Part shown: in pieces, positions 1 through 12,400 of the stretch
Numbering within the stretch: position 1 is the first letter of the stretch
How the letters are laid out: every line of letters starts with the position of its first letter
Source: Anseranas semipalmata
Lineage: Eukaryota; Chordata; Aves; Anseriformes; Anseranatidae
Assembly (NCBI GenBank): GCA_013399115.1
Contig: VXAA01001102.1
Span: forward strand, 124,001-188,000
Direction of reading: 5' to 3'
Length of the DNA: 64,000 bases
The notes under the pieces: generated by a model
Database searches by the model: none
What the model was told of the DNA's origin: nothing
The model's input: the letters and a program-made list of their open reading frames with translations, nothing else
Translations under genes and position numbers: made by a program

Positions 1-2487
1 AATGTTTCTACTACTGTATATACCACATACTTTATATATCTTCTGCATAATAAATAGCTGTCTGCTGATACTGCAGGAACAACTAATTAAACTGTTTATT
101 TTAAAGATTGCTTGAAACATACAAGTCATATTTATAAACTTATTATAAGTTGCATATTATATTCAACCAATTCATACCATTTTTTCATCCCGTATTTCTC
201 CTCAGGCTAAATTTTGGTGTTGTAAAATGGTCTATCTGTTCTGAGAACAAGACAGGGGAAAACAACATCATTTTAGCCAAGTTAAAATAATTCTGTTGAC
301 TGGAAAGCTGTTTTCCCCGGTCCTTCAGCTTAGCACCCAGTTGTCTCAGAAGCATGCCCTCTACAGGTCCTATGGAAACCCTTTCCAGTAGGCCTACTTT
401 AGAATAATGCCAGTTTTCCTGAATTCACGGAGGGATTTGTAGAGTTAAACTATGCCAGGGCTCTGAGGTAGAGGCTTAGCCTGCAACAAGCCCCATGACT
501 GTAGCCCAGCAGTTCTACAGGTCATTTTGAGTCCAGACCCAGGCCCCTGCTGAGACTGGCTGATCTGCAAGGGGAAGCTTCCCAGACTGAATATAGCAGA
601 AGCATGTTCTTATTTTCTAAACGGAGTGCTTGATTTTTCACATGTAATGAAGTGTTTTAATGTATATAGCTTTATTATATAGCATCTTCTGGCATAACTG
701 CTTTGTATCTCCCTTTTTTGTTTCCATTTTTGTGAAACAATGTCATTTAATTTACCTGCTTTTGTGAAGTGGAGACATTACAGATAAAAAAGTACTGTGA
801 ATCATCATCATTGGTTACTTTTATCTTAAATGGTAACACATGAGCTTTTGGGAAAGTTTCTTAATCTGCTCAGCATTTTGTAACTTGGTGATATTCTAAG
901 TGATTTTTTTTGAAGCTGATGATTAATGATGACACAGTAAGACACCCTATCCTTGTGAAAGCGTGAAGCCTCTATCACTGCCACTACTGGGTTAATTTTG
1001 AAAGTCAGACACTGAGCCACCCAGCAAGAACAGACAGAAACCCATCTACCAGAGAGCATTTATAGCCAGCCTGTCTCAGTCAGACAGTAGGAGTCAGGCA
1101 AATTCCTGACACTATTCTTTGAAGATTATTAGACCCCTCTTTCTACCTTTGCTGTTCCTCCCCTGACACATGCACACACACACTCACACCCTCCTCCAGG
1201 CTCTGACAGACTTGTCAGAGGGAGAGAATTGCACAAGCAGAGCCCTTAACAGGAGAGAGAGAGATTCAGCTGTCAGCCCAGCACTCATTTCTGGAGCTGA
1301 CAGCAAGACTGTCTAGCTCAACAAAAAGCGTAATGTGCTAGAGGTTATCAGCAAATGAAATAAAAGCCTTTAAACTTCTACCAGGCACTGTTTCCAGTGG
1401 GATGCCCTTTGAAAAGCCACTCATTTTCGGATCCACCTGCTCAGTTTGTGTCTGAATCCTTTTCTGCACAGAGAGGTTCTAACACTCAGCCCCACTGCCA
1501 GCTACCCATGAAAGTTGGCTCTAAAATGGCTGATGGTGGGGGTTTCTGGCTGTGCACAGCCACAGGTCATACACAGGCATGTATTTCTGCCAACAGGGAG
1601 GTGAAACAACATGAAGTAACCATACAGTCTGGAGAGTAGATTCAAAAGCAGGAAGTCTGCAAAGGACCCTGGTCTTCAAAGAAATGAGAAGCTCTCTTGT
1701 TACAGTGACTGTGTAAGGTAGAAGGATCTTTCATCTGATCCTCAGACCTTTACAAAACCTAAAGAGCCATAGCACATGAGCTCTGCTATGTGCCTTCCTT
1801 TTTTTACAGCCCTATCACACAACTTCCTCCCCTCAACCAAAACGCCCTCATCAGCCACTTTGCTCTGCACTGAAACTGAAACACATAGTTCTAAAATGCT
1901 AAAGATCTCAAAGTGCTGTTGTTTCTTTACCAAATCCATAGCAAACAGTGAGGAGTATGATGAGAGATTAATTTTCACTTACCAAAGATTAGATTACCCA
2001 ATTTGCTTAAAGATTATCAGATCAAAATCCAACATATCTGATGGTATATTTCCTCACCCCTCCTACTGTGACCTTTTAATGTATTGTAAACTGCTGAGAA
2101 AGTTATTTTAAATGTCTGGTGGTTTATGGTAGGGGTTTGTGGTACCTCTGCATCACACAGCCTTTCATTAAAATGGCAGGGAGTGATTCAGATCATAAGA
2201 GAAGTTTTTTGTTTTCCAGTTTCTGGGATTTAGGAAAGGGCTGTCAGGAATTTGCAATGCTGCTGTTACCAGTGGTATTATCAGTAGACTATACAGGTAG
2301 AGTAAATGAGCTTAAAAGGAGGAAAGCAATAAAAAGGATAATACAAATTCCCTAAAAATTCAGGGAGAGATGATGTATATCAATGATGCAGTCCTCTCTC
2401 GACCTGCTGTTCCTGAGGAAGGGCCATTCAGCTGCAGGTCATGGAGTGCCAATGCTTACTGGGTCCCTTCTTCTTTTCTTTATGCAG
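1..2487 (+). other. GMPR intron (3' part), no gene seen
   Basis: This stretch precedes a recognisable GMPR exon and ends in a pyrimidine-rich tract with TTTATGCAG at the acceptor. No conserved protein segment was found on either strand. In particular, the preceding GMPR exon, which should encode the catalytic-cysteine loop and the residues just before the DGG motif, is not visible, so it must lie upstream of the window. The only notable composition is a short CA-rich patch near 1170-1190. Open frames here are short and show no family resemblance. Confidence 0.7.
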
Positions 2488-2530
2488 GATGGAGGATGCA
2501 GCTGCCCAGGAGATGTCGCCAAAGCGTTTG
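2488..2530 (+). CDS. GMPR: GMP reductase 1, internal coding exon (43 bp)
   Basis: A 43-bp exon flanked by an acceptor (TTTATGCAG) and a donor (G|GTAAGG). It reads DGGCSCPGDVAKAF and the first base of a Gly codon, completed by the exon at 9258. Counting back from the stop codon, the Asp falls at residue 219 of a 345-residue protein, which is the human GMPR length. GMP reductase uses NADPH to deaminate GMP reductively to IMP and ammonia in the cytosol. It belongs to the IMPDH/GMPR TIM-barrel family, in which the Asp-Gly-Gly motif helps bind the nucleotide phosphate/ribose. The exon is too short to call from composition; the call rests on the motif, both splice sites, and phase compatibility (0 in, 1 out) with the next exon. 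Upstream exons are outside the window. Confidence 0.93.
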
Positions 2531-5500
2531 GTAAGGACAATGTGTAGGGCCACCAGTTATATCCTGCGTGACTCCAGCACAGTCAGCAGTGATGCAGGAG
2601 TCAATTTGACCCTGAATGTGTAATCAGCAATAGGTTACATTTGTCCCTATGGGTGACTGCAGTGAATTTAATGCACCAGACATGAATTTGCTCTTTGGAC
2701 TAGACAGTCCAAATTCTGCAGAGCAAAAGCATACAGTGGTCGAAGTCCTATTTAGAAACTATCTGCCAGGTGTGCATAAGATACAGCCACTGGGACAGTA
2801 ATACAAAGAAAACTGATAAGGGTTTCTTCTGAGTAGAGTTCAAAGCAGACTGTAACACTGCCAGATCTGGCTGACCTGAGCCTGGATGAATGAAGATGTG
2901 GTGGAATGTGCTGGACAGAAGAACAAAAGAAAAAGGCAGGCCAGATTCCCGGAGATGTTCTTGGGATCAGCTATCCACTTGAAGAGATGAGATTTTATTT
3001 GTACTGTATCCCCTAGAGCTGAGCAGATGTCTAAAACATCCAAGTTAATAATTAACAGGTTTTGCTCTCATGCCAATAGCTTCAGTAAATTGCGCCAGCT
3101 TTTGCTGATAGAACAGAGAATTTAATTTGTGAGTATTTTCTGTTGGGCATGAAAGTAACATCAGTGCAGGGGGGGTCAAGGTCAGGATTGTCACTTAGCC
3201 ATAACCTTGTTGCTGCTCTGCATGTGAAACGGGGAATAAATGCATCCTGTGCTGACAGGATGTTTAAAGACACTCCCCCAAAATATCAGACCCTTTGGAG
3301 ATGTCACAGTAAGGTAGTGCCCAGAATACAGTAGGACAGCACAGTCTTTCATTGAGATTTCAGGGTGGTACGATACAAGAGATAGCACATTATGATACAG
3401 CATGTCTGCTTAGCAGGAAGCTTTGCAAGTATGGAAAGCAGGGTCAGGCCTAAACTGAGATTACAGACCTGCCAAGAAAAAAATTTGAGCCTCCTGGAAA
3501 TTTTGAAACTGAAATCTGTCTTCTAAGTTGGCTGACAGATCCTGGTTTTAGACAGGTCAGATGACAAGGAAGACGTAATTAGGGAATTTTAAGCACAGCC
3601 CAAGAGTGAATGCTACCAGCAAGGAATCTGCTCTGTCACAGGATTTCACAGGACCCTTGTATTACCCAGTGGGTGATGTGACGTAGGGATAGATACTTTA
3701 GTTGGGCGATTCTGACATAGCTGAACAGCAGCATCCACCCTCTGACAACAAGATTATGTTAAAAAAACACCCAACCTCTCCTCAGCTCAGCCCAGTCCAC
3801 TCTGACATCATGCTGCCTGCAGTGAGGGCTTTATTCTGTCTGACTTTCTCTGGCTCCTCAGCTCGTCAGGGTTCTTGCTGGTGTTGTCACCAGGACATTG
3901 TGAACCGGCATTGCAATCTCACTGCATTCCAAGCTGCCTGCACAGAAACCTGGCCCTGGAAAAGGTCTTTCTTCAACAAGAGCATTCCCAGAAGTTAGAA
4001 CAACAGGAAGCAACTTCAACATCTTTAAAATGTTTTCCTTTGTAATGTTTATAGCAAGTCTGAAGGGTCCCTTTCATCTCTGTGGGCTATACTGAGCAGA
4101 AGATTGCTTGAAACGTGTGAAAGGACAGATTCTGGCCTTGCTGTTTGTCAGGAGGTGCTGGGATTCACACTGGTATGTTTGAATGATAGCACAGATTGTC
4201 CCTGGCAGAGGAAGAGCCTTAGAAACCTAAGATTATACAGGTAGTAGTTCTACTCTGACAGTAGGCCAGACAAATCAGTCTGACCTGTGTGTCACAGGTA
4301 CAGGGTTGGAACTGACAGAGATAACCCTCAGGCATAGACTTACCATATCTGGTTATGAGTAATTGAGGCAGCCACTCTGTGGACATCTGACTGGCTGGAG
4401 CCAGGTGTGCTTTTATTAAAGGTGGATGGCAAAATAAGCATCTGGGGATGGAGGCCTGGATGAAGGATGGACAAGAGACCCAAAGAGGACTTTTGGTTAA
4501 CCATCTTATGGATCACGCCATCTTTTTTTGGCAGATCATTATAAAGTCTTCATGGAAGGGATGTTGAGGTATTCATTATAAAGCAGTGGTAAGGCAGCCA
4601 TTTGGACCATGAAAAGTGTGAGAAAGTCCCAGATGTGAGCATTGAAAAATGGCTGAAGGTGTGACTGGGGGAGGCAAGATCATGACAACAGGAGGGGTTG
4701 AGTGGATTGAGTGCAACTGAAGAGCTGTGAAAAAAAAAAAACATGAAGATGCTGAGAAGCTTTACAAGTTTTTACATTTACTGGTGACAGGAATCAAAGG
4801 TAGACTGGGCATTTTGACAGGGGAAACAAGGTAGAAGCCTAGTACAAAAGGCAAGGAGCAGAGAAACACTGAAGGTAGGGGACAAAAATGCGTGGAGTTA
4901 CAGATGCTTTGGGAAAGACTGATGGAATTCCAGAATTGCTGCATGAAAACTGTGTATGGATTTGGGAAACTGAAGATGACACTACCATCTGGGTATTGGA
5001 GATAATAATGGAAAAGATGTAGGTTGGTCAGGGAGAAAAGAGGTGTTTTGAAAGCATGAAAGAACCTTGTGTTGGCCTCTAAGATGGTTCACATAACTGC
5101 ACCCTTGGAAAGGCTGATAAGAGGAACACATTTCTCAGAATGCCCCAGGGAGGCACTACTGTCTCTGCTTTTAAAGATGAGAAGTCAAAGCACAGAAATA
5201 CTAAGTTCAATTGCCTGAGGTCACATATATTTTTGTGACACAGCCAGGAACAGAATGTGCCTTTTGAATCCTACACCAGCATCTTAAACATAATATTGCT
5301 GTTTCTTACAGCAGTGGTGAGAAGGGATACAGGAGCAGAGAAGGAAAAGGAAGGAAAAATCAGATGGTAAAGTCAACCGGGAACATATACTGGTTCCAAA
5401 ATATACCTGACAGATCATGCTGGCTTTTTTCCTGTTTTCAAAAGCTGTGTCTGTACACCTACTATTGCAAAGGCTCAGTGCCTCAGCTGGAGCACAGCTG

Positions 5501-8500
5501 AATGTTGCTTCCAGGGCCAGCTGTGGTCCAGGCATCATTATGTTGCATCTGCCTGGAGGGCTGGCAAAGCTACAAATCTAGGCTGACTCCACCTGAATTT
5601 GTGCAGAACCAATCTGGTTATCAGTAACTTGTATTATCAGGCATACAAAAGTTATCTGAGGGACTCCATCCAGATCCAGCAGAATTGTGTGAGTGCTGCA
5701 AGACTGGGCTGACTTCAGCACACGTATTCTGTGATGGCATGAAAGAGAAGGCGCTGTGAGTTGTGAATGAGCAAAATCAGCCCAGATACAGTATCAGGCT
5801 TAAGGGGGGCGTCCTCCCTAGCATCAGTGCATTGAAGTGACATTGTGTAGGAGCAGGCCAAATCTAGCAAACTCTGGGCAAGCTACTGAGATCCTTGTGT
5901 GCAACATACCCCATCACGTCCTGTATTACTGAGGGGGTTGTTGCCAGGTTTTCCCATTCCTCCAGTACATAAAATAGTGGCATGCTATTGGTACTTGAAA
6001 ATGAAAGACTGCAGGTGGGTGTTGCAAATATCACCCATGCTTCTGGTCATACAGAAACAATAACATAAGTAAGGAAAGACTGTGCTAAAATCTACAGCCT
6101 TCTGGTGGGAGGTCAACTGGGACAAAAGTAGTGGAACAGACTTGAAACTTTCAAGCACCATTGCAACACTGAAGCAGGGTAGAAAGTTCTAGAGAGCATT
6201 GGAAAAATATATTTCATATGGGCTTGTCATTCCTGGAGCTGCAGGGTAGTAAGCATGTGTCATTCTGATGTTTAGAAGTGCTTCAGGGTGGGAGGCAGAG
6301 CTCTGGCCTGCATTTGTAGTAATGTGGCTCTTCTCTTCTGGAAGAACTTGATAAATTATGTTCTATTTTGAAAGAGTTACTCAAGTTGGAAGAGTTACAA
6401 TGCTGTAATTCAAACTTACTTGCTTTCCTCCCAAAATACACAGTCAAAAAGAAGAATAATAGGTAGCCACTTAGGTGTGCAAGAACCAGAATTCTGTGAT
6501 CCTGAAATGTAGATCTCATTTGTCTTTTTGGCACTAATAATTTGGAGGCTGTGAGACCCACAACCAGAGATAGCACTAGAAATTGTTAAGTTGCTAAGCC
6601 ACTCTCCATCGTATTTGAGAAGTTGTGGCAGTCCGGTGAAGTTTCCAGTGACTGGAAAAGGGGAAACATAACCCCCAATTTTAAAAGGGGAAAAACGACC
6701 TGGGAAACTACAGGCCAGTCAGTCTCACCTCTGTGCCTGGCAAGATCATGGAGCAGATCCTCCTGAAACCTATGCTAAGGCACAGGCAGAACAGAGGGAT
6801 GATTGATGACAGCCAGCATAGCTTCACTAAGGGCAGATCGTACCTGACAAATCTGGTGGCCTTTTAGGATGGGGTTACAGCATTGCTGGATAGGGGAAGA
6901 GCAACCGACATCATCTACCTGGACTTGTGCAAAGCATTTGACACTGTCCCCTATGACATCCTTGTCTCTAAATGGGAGAGGCATGGCTTTGACAGATGGA
7001 CCACTTGATGGATAAGGAATTGGCTGGATGGTTGCACTCAGTTGCAGTCAATGACTTGATGTCCAGGTGGAAACTGGTGACGAGTGGTGTTCCTCAGGGG
7101 TGTGTACTGGGACCAGTATTATTTAACATCTTTGTTGGTGACGTGGACAGTGAGATTGAGTGCACCCTAAGTAAGTTTGCCAACAACACCAAGCTGTGTG
7201 GTGCGGTTGACATGCTGGAGGGAAGGGATGCCATCCAGAGGGACCTGGACAGGCTTGAGAGGTGGGCCCATGTGAACCTCATGAATTTCAACAAGGCCAA
7301 GTGCAAGGTCCTGTACCTGGGTCAGGGCAATCCCAAGCACAAATACAGGCTGAGTGATGAGTAGATTGAGAGCAGCCCTATGGAGAAGGACTTGGGGGTG
7401 TTGGTTGATGAAAAGCTCAACGTGAGCTGGCAATGTGCGCTTGCAGCCCAGAAAGCCACTGTATCCTGGGCTGCATCAAAAGAAGTGTCACCAGCAGGTC
7501 GAGGGAGGTGATTCTCCCCCTCTATTCCGCTCTCCTGAGACCCCACCTGGAGGTGGGGTCATAAGAAGGACATAGACCTATTAGAACGAGTCCAGAGGAG
7601 GCCACGAGGATGATCAGAGGGCTGGAGCACCTCTCCTATGAAGACAGGCTGAGGGAGTTGGGGTTGTTCAGCCTGGAGAAGAGAAGGCTCCAGGGAGACC
7701 TTATAGCGGCCTTCAAGTACCTAAAGGGGGCCTACAGGAAAGCTGGGGAGGGACTCTTTGTCAGGGAGTGTTGTGATAGGACAAGGGATGATGGTTTTAA
7801 GCTAAAAGAAGATAGATTTAGATTAGAGTCAAACTGAGGCTTTAAAACTCGGTCATCTGCAACAAGAGAACTCCTGTAGCTGGCATGATGGGACACCTGA
7901 ATAAGTACCTGCCTATAAATATTGCCGGTCATGTGCTCAGCATTTTTGCACAAGCCTCATTTTTAATATCCCTTTACCCCGGACATACCATTCCTTTCAA
8001 ACAACAGACAGGCAAAGGGAGGTGAGGTCAGCAGAGCAGCTGGGTGCTCTGCTCCCAGGCATTGCTGCTAGGTCTGCGCTTTGGTGAAAGGGAGGAGAGA
8101 GGGAAATGCCTTTTATAAATCAAAGCACACTCCACAGTTGTCACGTATTCTAAGATCAAAATAGCCTCAAATTCAGGTTTGTGTACAGAGCTTTTAAACA
8201 GATGGCACAAGCTGAGTAGATTTGATAATGATTTCACTTTTCAGATTTCAGATTTCAAGGTCCAGTGATATTGTTTGGATAGTGACAGAGATCAGACCTA
8301 ATCTTAAATGCCAGACTTACCTAGCCTGGGATCCCCCCAGCGTTTGGACATGTTCATAATGGGGTGAGGTTAGTTCAGGCTCATCTGCTTTCTGTGAAGT
8401 GAGGTTTATATCCATGTTCTTTTGCCAGTTCTGGGAAGAAGCTGAGCAGAGGGGACGCCAGTTCTGACACGTGCACATGGAAGAAGCAGAGGGTCTGGAC

Positions 8501-9257
8501 AGGAAAATTCTTTGTTTCAGGGATGGGTCACCACAGGCTCATAAAGGAGTAAAAGCCAAACTTTTCCAAGCACGACTCAGTATGTCAAAATGTCACAGGA
8601 GGAGCTGCTGGTGGAATAGTTCCAGTCCAGCTGGAAATACTGGAAATCACAATCACAATCTTGGAAAACCAAGAGTGATTCTGAAAATGCTCTTCCTTAT
8701 CTTACTCCCAGGAGACTGATTTCATGATTTGCAAAGACAGGGAAGATGGACAGACTGGGCAGGTGTGACTGAGTATTCAGTGTTGTTACTCAGTGCCTGA
8801 ATCACTGGAGTATTTAGGAGTTGTAGCTGTGGGTGAGACCTCTTCTGTGCTGCATGCTGTGTACCACAGAACCAAGGGGTGGTCCTTGGCCCCGAATCCT
8901 TAAACAACAGGAAACAAATGCAGACCCATCCAGATCTCTTTGACAGGGGATCACCCTGTGCTGCACTTAACAAATATGGCTGATGGCTTGAAAAAGGCTG
9001 GGGTGGAGTAGAATAATCCACATCTTTGCCATCACAACAGAAAAGGATTCTTTCCATTTAAAGTATCAGAGAAATAGAATTCAGTGTGTTTAAACTCTTC
9101 AGTAAAGCATTTCTTCCAAGTTTGCTGCATGCATTACAGGAGAGGACTGTCTGTACCAAACTGTTTAGGGTTGGCTATTTTTTTTGGAGGCCACTGTGTT
9201 CTTGCTTTGTCTTTCACCCTTTTTCCATTCCCTTATGTGTCACTCTGCTGATCACAG
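2531..9257 (+). other. GMPR intron, 6.7 kb
   Basis: The intron begins GTAAGG and ends CTGATCACAG. It holds one long CR1 LINE fragment, annotated separately, and otherwise ordinary unique-looking sequence. Short open frames in it match no family I recognise. Splicing joins codon phase 1, so the split glycine codon is restored. Confidence 0.85.
6583..7836 (+). mobile_element. CR1 LINE fragment, reverse transcriptase region, decayed
   Basis: About 1.25 kb closely follows the CR1 non-LTR retrotransposon in sense orientation, covering the central and C-terminal reverse transcriptase region. Readable signatures include the block GVPQGCVLGPVLFNIFVGD near 7087-7143 and the region after it, ending with the segment GLEHLSYEDRLRELGLFSLEKRRL near 7613-7684, split here only for description. 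The element is dead. A stop interrupts the frame near 6866 (TTTTAG), another lies at 7362-7364, an internal deletion sits near 7555, and the catalytic Ala-Asp-Asp block reads FANNTKL, so both active-site aspartates are Asn. It is truncated at the 5' end, as CR1 copies usually are, and also lacks the CR1 3' tail, stopping after about 7836. It lies wholly inside a GMPR intron. Confidence 0.93.
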
Positions 9258-9417
9258 GAGCTGGTGCTGATTTTGTCATGCTTGGAGGAATGTTTGCAGG
9301 CCACGACCAGTGTGCTGGAGAGATTATGGAAAAGAATGGCAAGAAGGTGAAACTCTTCTATGGGATGAGCTCTGATACAGCCATGAAGAAGCATGCAGGA
9401 GGGGTTGCTGAGTACAG
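9258..9417 (+). CDS. GMPR: GMP reductase 1, penultimate coding exon (160 bp)
   Basis: The exon follows the acceptor CTGATCACAG and ends at donor CAG|GTAGGA. It encodes about 53 residues, from [16 protein letters not shown] to [12 protein letters not shown], numbered 233-286 when counted back from the stop. The [11 protein letters not shown] block is the Gly-Gly nucleotide-binding strand-loop of the IMPDH/GMPR barrel. [11 protein letters not shown] is the flexible GMPR-specific segment equivalent to the IMPDH flap start and contacts the base. All residues I expect in these motifs are present and there is no frame break. The exon enters in phase 1 and leaves in phase 2 (AG|G completes Arg). GMPR rather than GMPR2 is favoured by the neighbour ATXN1, which is GMPR's partner in human; the protein alone could be harder to tell apart. 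Confidence 0.97.
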
Positions 9418-12400
9418 GTAGGAGTTCCTGTAGCAATTATTAAGTAACTTCTGGAGGTGAATTCTGCAAAAGACATCTGTTGGAAACAGGCGGGTGCCTC
9501 TATTTTTGTTTAGAAAGCCATCAGCAACACTTACAGCAGCAGATATGGGGGAGGGATGACATCAAGGGGGAGACAGGGAGGAAGGGCTGGGGGTGGCTAG
9601 CCGAGAGCAACCGTGTTCACTCAGTTGCAGCCAGTGCAGTGTACTTTCAGGCTGGGAAGCCATTAGTCACTATTCTGACCTTTGGGTCTCTCAAGATGTG
9701 TCTGAATAACATGTGGGAATATGGCACACCAAGCTGTGGTTTCTGTCCCTCTGCTTATCCAGATTGCGTGCCCTGTTGGTGTATGGGTTCCCAGCTGGCC
9801 CATGTGCTCCATTCTGTTTGTAGAAAGTGGGCGCCTGGTGAATTGGTGAAGCTCAGCTGGGGTTTGTCCCACCCAGTATGGAGTTGAGTAGCAGCTGTAA
9901 CACTAACAACAGCCCAGGACCATCAGAGCACTCTCAGTCACACGCAGTAGCCACAGGACTCACACGTGGGTTTGTTGGGCAGTCTTCTTAGGCAGCAGAA
10001 TCCTGATGTACAGATTCCTCACCCCTTTGGGGCAACAGAGCACCAGAGTAGCCCATTACCCATTTCCCAAAATCTTACAGCATGTGGGAGCTTGGATTGT
10101 GAGATAAAATCCTCAGAGAGAATGCTTGGGGAAGGCAAGGAAGACAGCTTTGCAAAGGAATCTTGTCTGTTGATACTTCACTCCTGAAATTGCTGAGAAT
10201 TTTGACTTTCTGAAAAAGCAGATGACTCCAGAAAACCTCTGATGTCTTTTCTCTTACCAGTGGCAGGTATGGTCACTGCCCTTAGACAATATTGTTCTTG
10301 CATACTTTGTTAGGGAGTGTTTACTGTCTTACATGATATGCTGACTGATTGAAGGGTTCCCTTTTAAATCTTCTCTGCTGGGGCAGATTTAGGCTTTGGT
10401 CCCATCTGATAAAGTGCTGTTTGTAAGGGTCTCAGAGCCAGTGACTTTTCCTACTGTTCCAGACATTCAAGACTGATGGGTTTTATTGGCCTTGTCTGCT
10501 ACAACTGCTCTAGCATGGGGTTTTCCCCAGTGTGTCCAGCTGCTACCAGGGGCAGGAGTTGCAGCATTGTGAAGGTGACAGTGCAGAATGTAAAGCAGAA
10601 TGGGATTTACAAAACAAAATGGAATTCATGCTTTGAAACAGACATGCTGATAGGACCATGGCAAAGAAGCAGACACATCTCAGACATAATGCTAGATAGA
10701 AAGCATATTTGATCCCGCCTTCCATCCCCCACCCCAACATTGGCTTATGTGGTTTATGTCTGATACTTGTCAAGAGTTAAAATGCACCATAAAAATGTGC
10801 ACTACTGCATCTATCACTTTACAAAATGGTAAGACACACCGTACTCCAGAGCATTTACACCTGTCAACTTCAGCCTGAATGTTCCAAGCTAGTTATTATG
10901 AGCTCCTAGGCTGTAATAATAATGGAGACTAAAGAAGGTTAGTAGTAAACATTGTGCAGGAGAGACCTGGAGACAAATGAAGTCATTAACTTTTCTGGTC
11001 TGGCAGAAAACCCAGGCTTATTAAAAGAGAAGCCTTTATGAAGATGGGGAATACAGAGAGCTTATGGGTGCTGTACTTATCTTGTAGTCTGTGCCTACTA
11101 AACAAAGTGTGGTTCAGGACTACTTTCTGAGGAAGACTTCTGAGGAGAAATATATCAGCAGGACATAGGGATAAGAGATGATAGTAAAGAGTTTTTCAAG
11201 GGCAAAAAAGCATGTGATGAGTTTTGGCAAGTTCCAAGGTCATTTTTGGCAAGAAAAAAAAAAAAAGATATTTAACAAGTAGAAGTATAAAGTAAATACT
11301 GTAGTTTGAGGAGAACATGTATATCCTGGCACATTCTCAAGCCAAGATTTTTCTGCATCTGGTAGGACAAGAAGGGGATAGGAATACCTTTACCTTTTGC
11401 CTAAGGAGGATTTATGTGTCTTTCTTGGGTGGAGTGTACCCTTTCTACCTGACCTGAGCCCATGTATCTCTTTCTGGGGTTCAGATCAGAAGCTAGTGAG
11501 CAATGTGCAAGGGATTTTTTAAATTTCATATCGGCTGCCTCTGTACCAGTTTAAAAGCACCGCTATCCACAGGATACGTGTTTACACCAACTACAGCCAG
11601 TGGGTTGCCTACAGGAGTAAAGCATGTGACTGGCTGTCCACCTGATTGACCTGCAAAGCTCTTTTGGCACTGCAGGTTCAGTGTGCTTTTGCTTTCAGGC
11701 ACAACCGTCTGTTTGCAGAAGAAAGAGCTCATCTGCATCTGAGACAAGTTGAAAGTATGCACCAGGGAGATGCTGTGTGTACCTCTGAGCTTTCATTGAC
11801 TTCAGTCTCATATGGCAGTCCTCAGAAGCAGTCTACATTTGTTGGTCCTTTTTTACCCCCATGTAATCTGCTTGGCATCAAGGCTTCTGAACGAATGGTC
11901 TGAGTGGATGGCACTAGTAATTATCTCATAATCTAAAAGTGGCAGCTGCCAGTTACACAGTGATGCTGGTAACCTTTTATGTGAGTTACGATAACTCACT
12001 GTCCTTTGCTCCTCTGTGCTTGTGTCAGCTGGAGTGTGGGGAAGTCCGGATGCTGTTCAGGCATATGGTTAATGGCAGCTCCCTGAGAGAACAGGGAGAA
12101 ACCCAAGCATGCTGCATGGATCTCAGCGCAACATAGGCATTTAGTGCCTGGCTACCACAGAGCTGCTGGAAGTCACAGGAAAAGTTTGGGAAATCTTGCT
12201 GTCACAGTGGGACAAAGGACTAAGGTAGCTGTTAAATTCTGCTCCACCTGGTTATTACATGTGCATGTAATCTGGAAACAAGTATCCCCAGCAGGAGAAT
12301 TAGCTGACGCTGGTCCCCCTTAGAAATGAGACAAAGTGCAACTAGATTAAAAAAGATTAAAGGATGTACAGAAAAGTGCTATATTTGGCTTAGTGTAGAC

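Noticed and set aside
6996..7364. 122-codon reverse transcriptase frame as a host gene
   Set aside because: It is part of the decayed CR1 element, with stops and changed catalytic residues.
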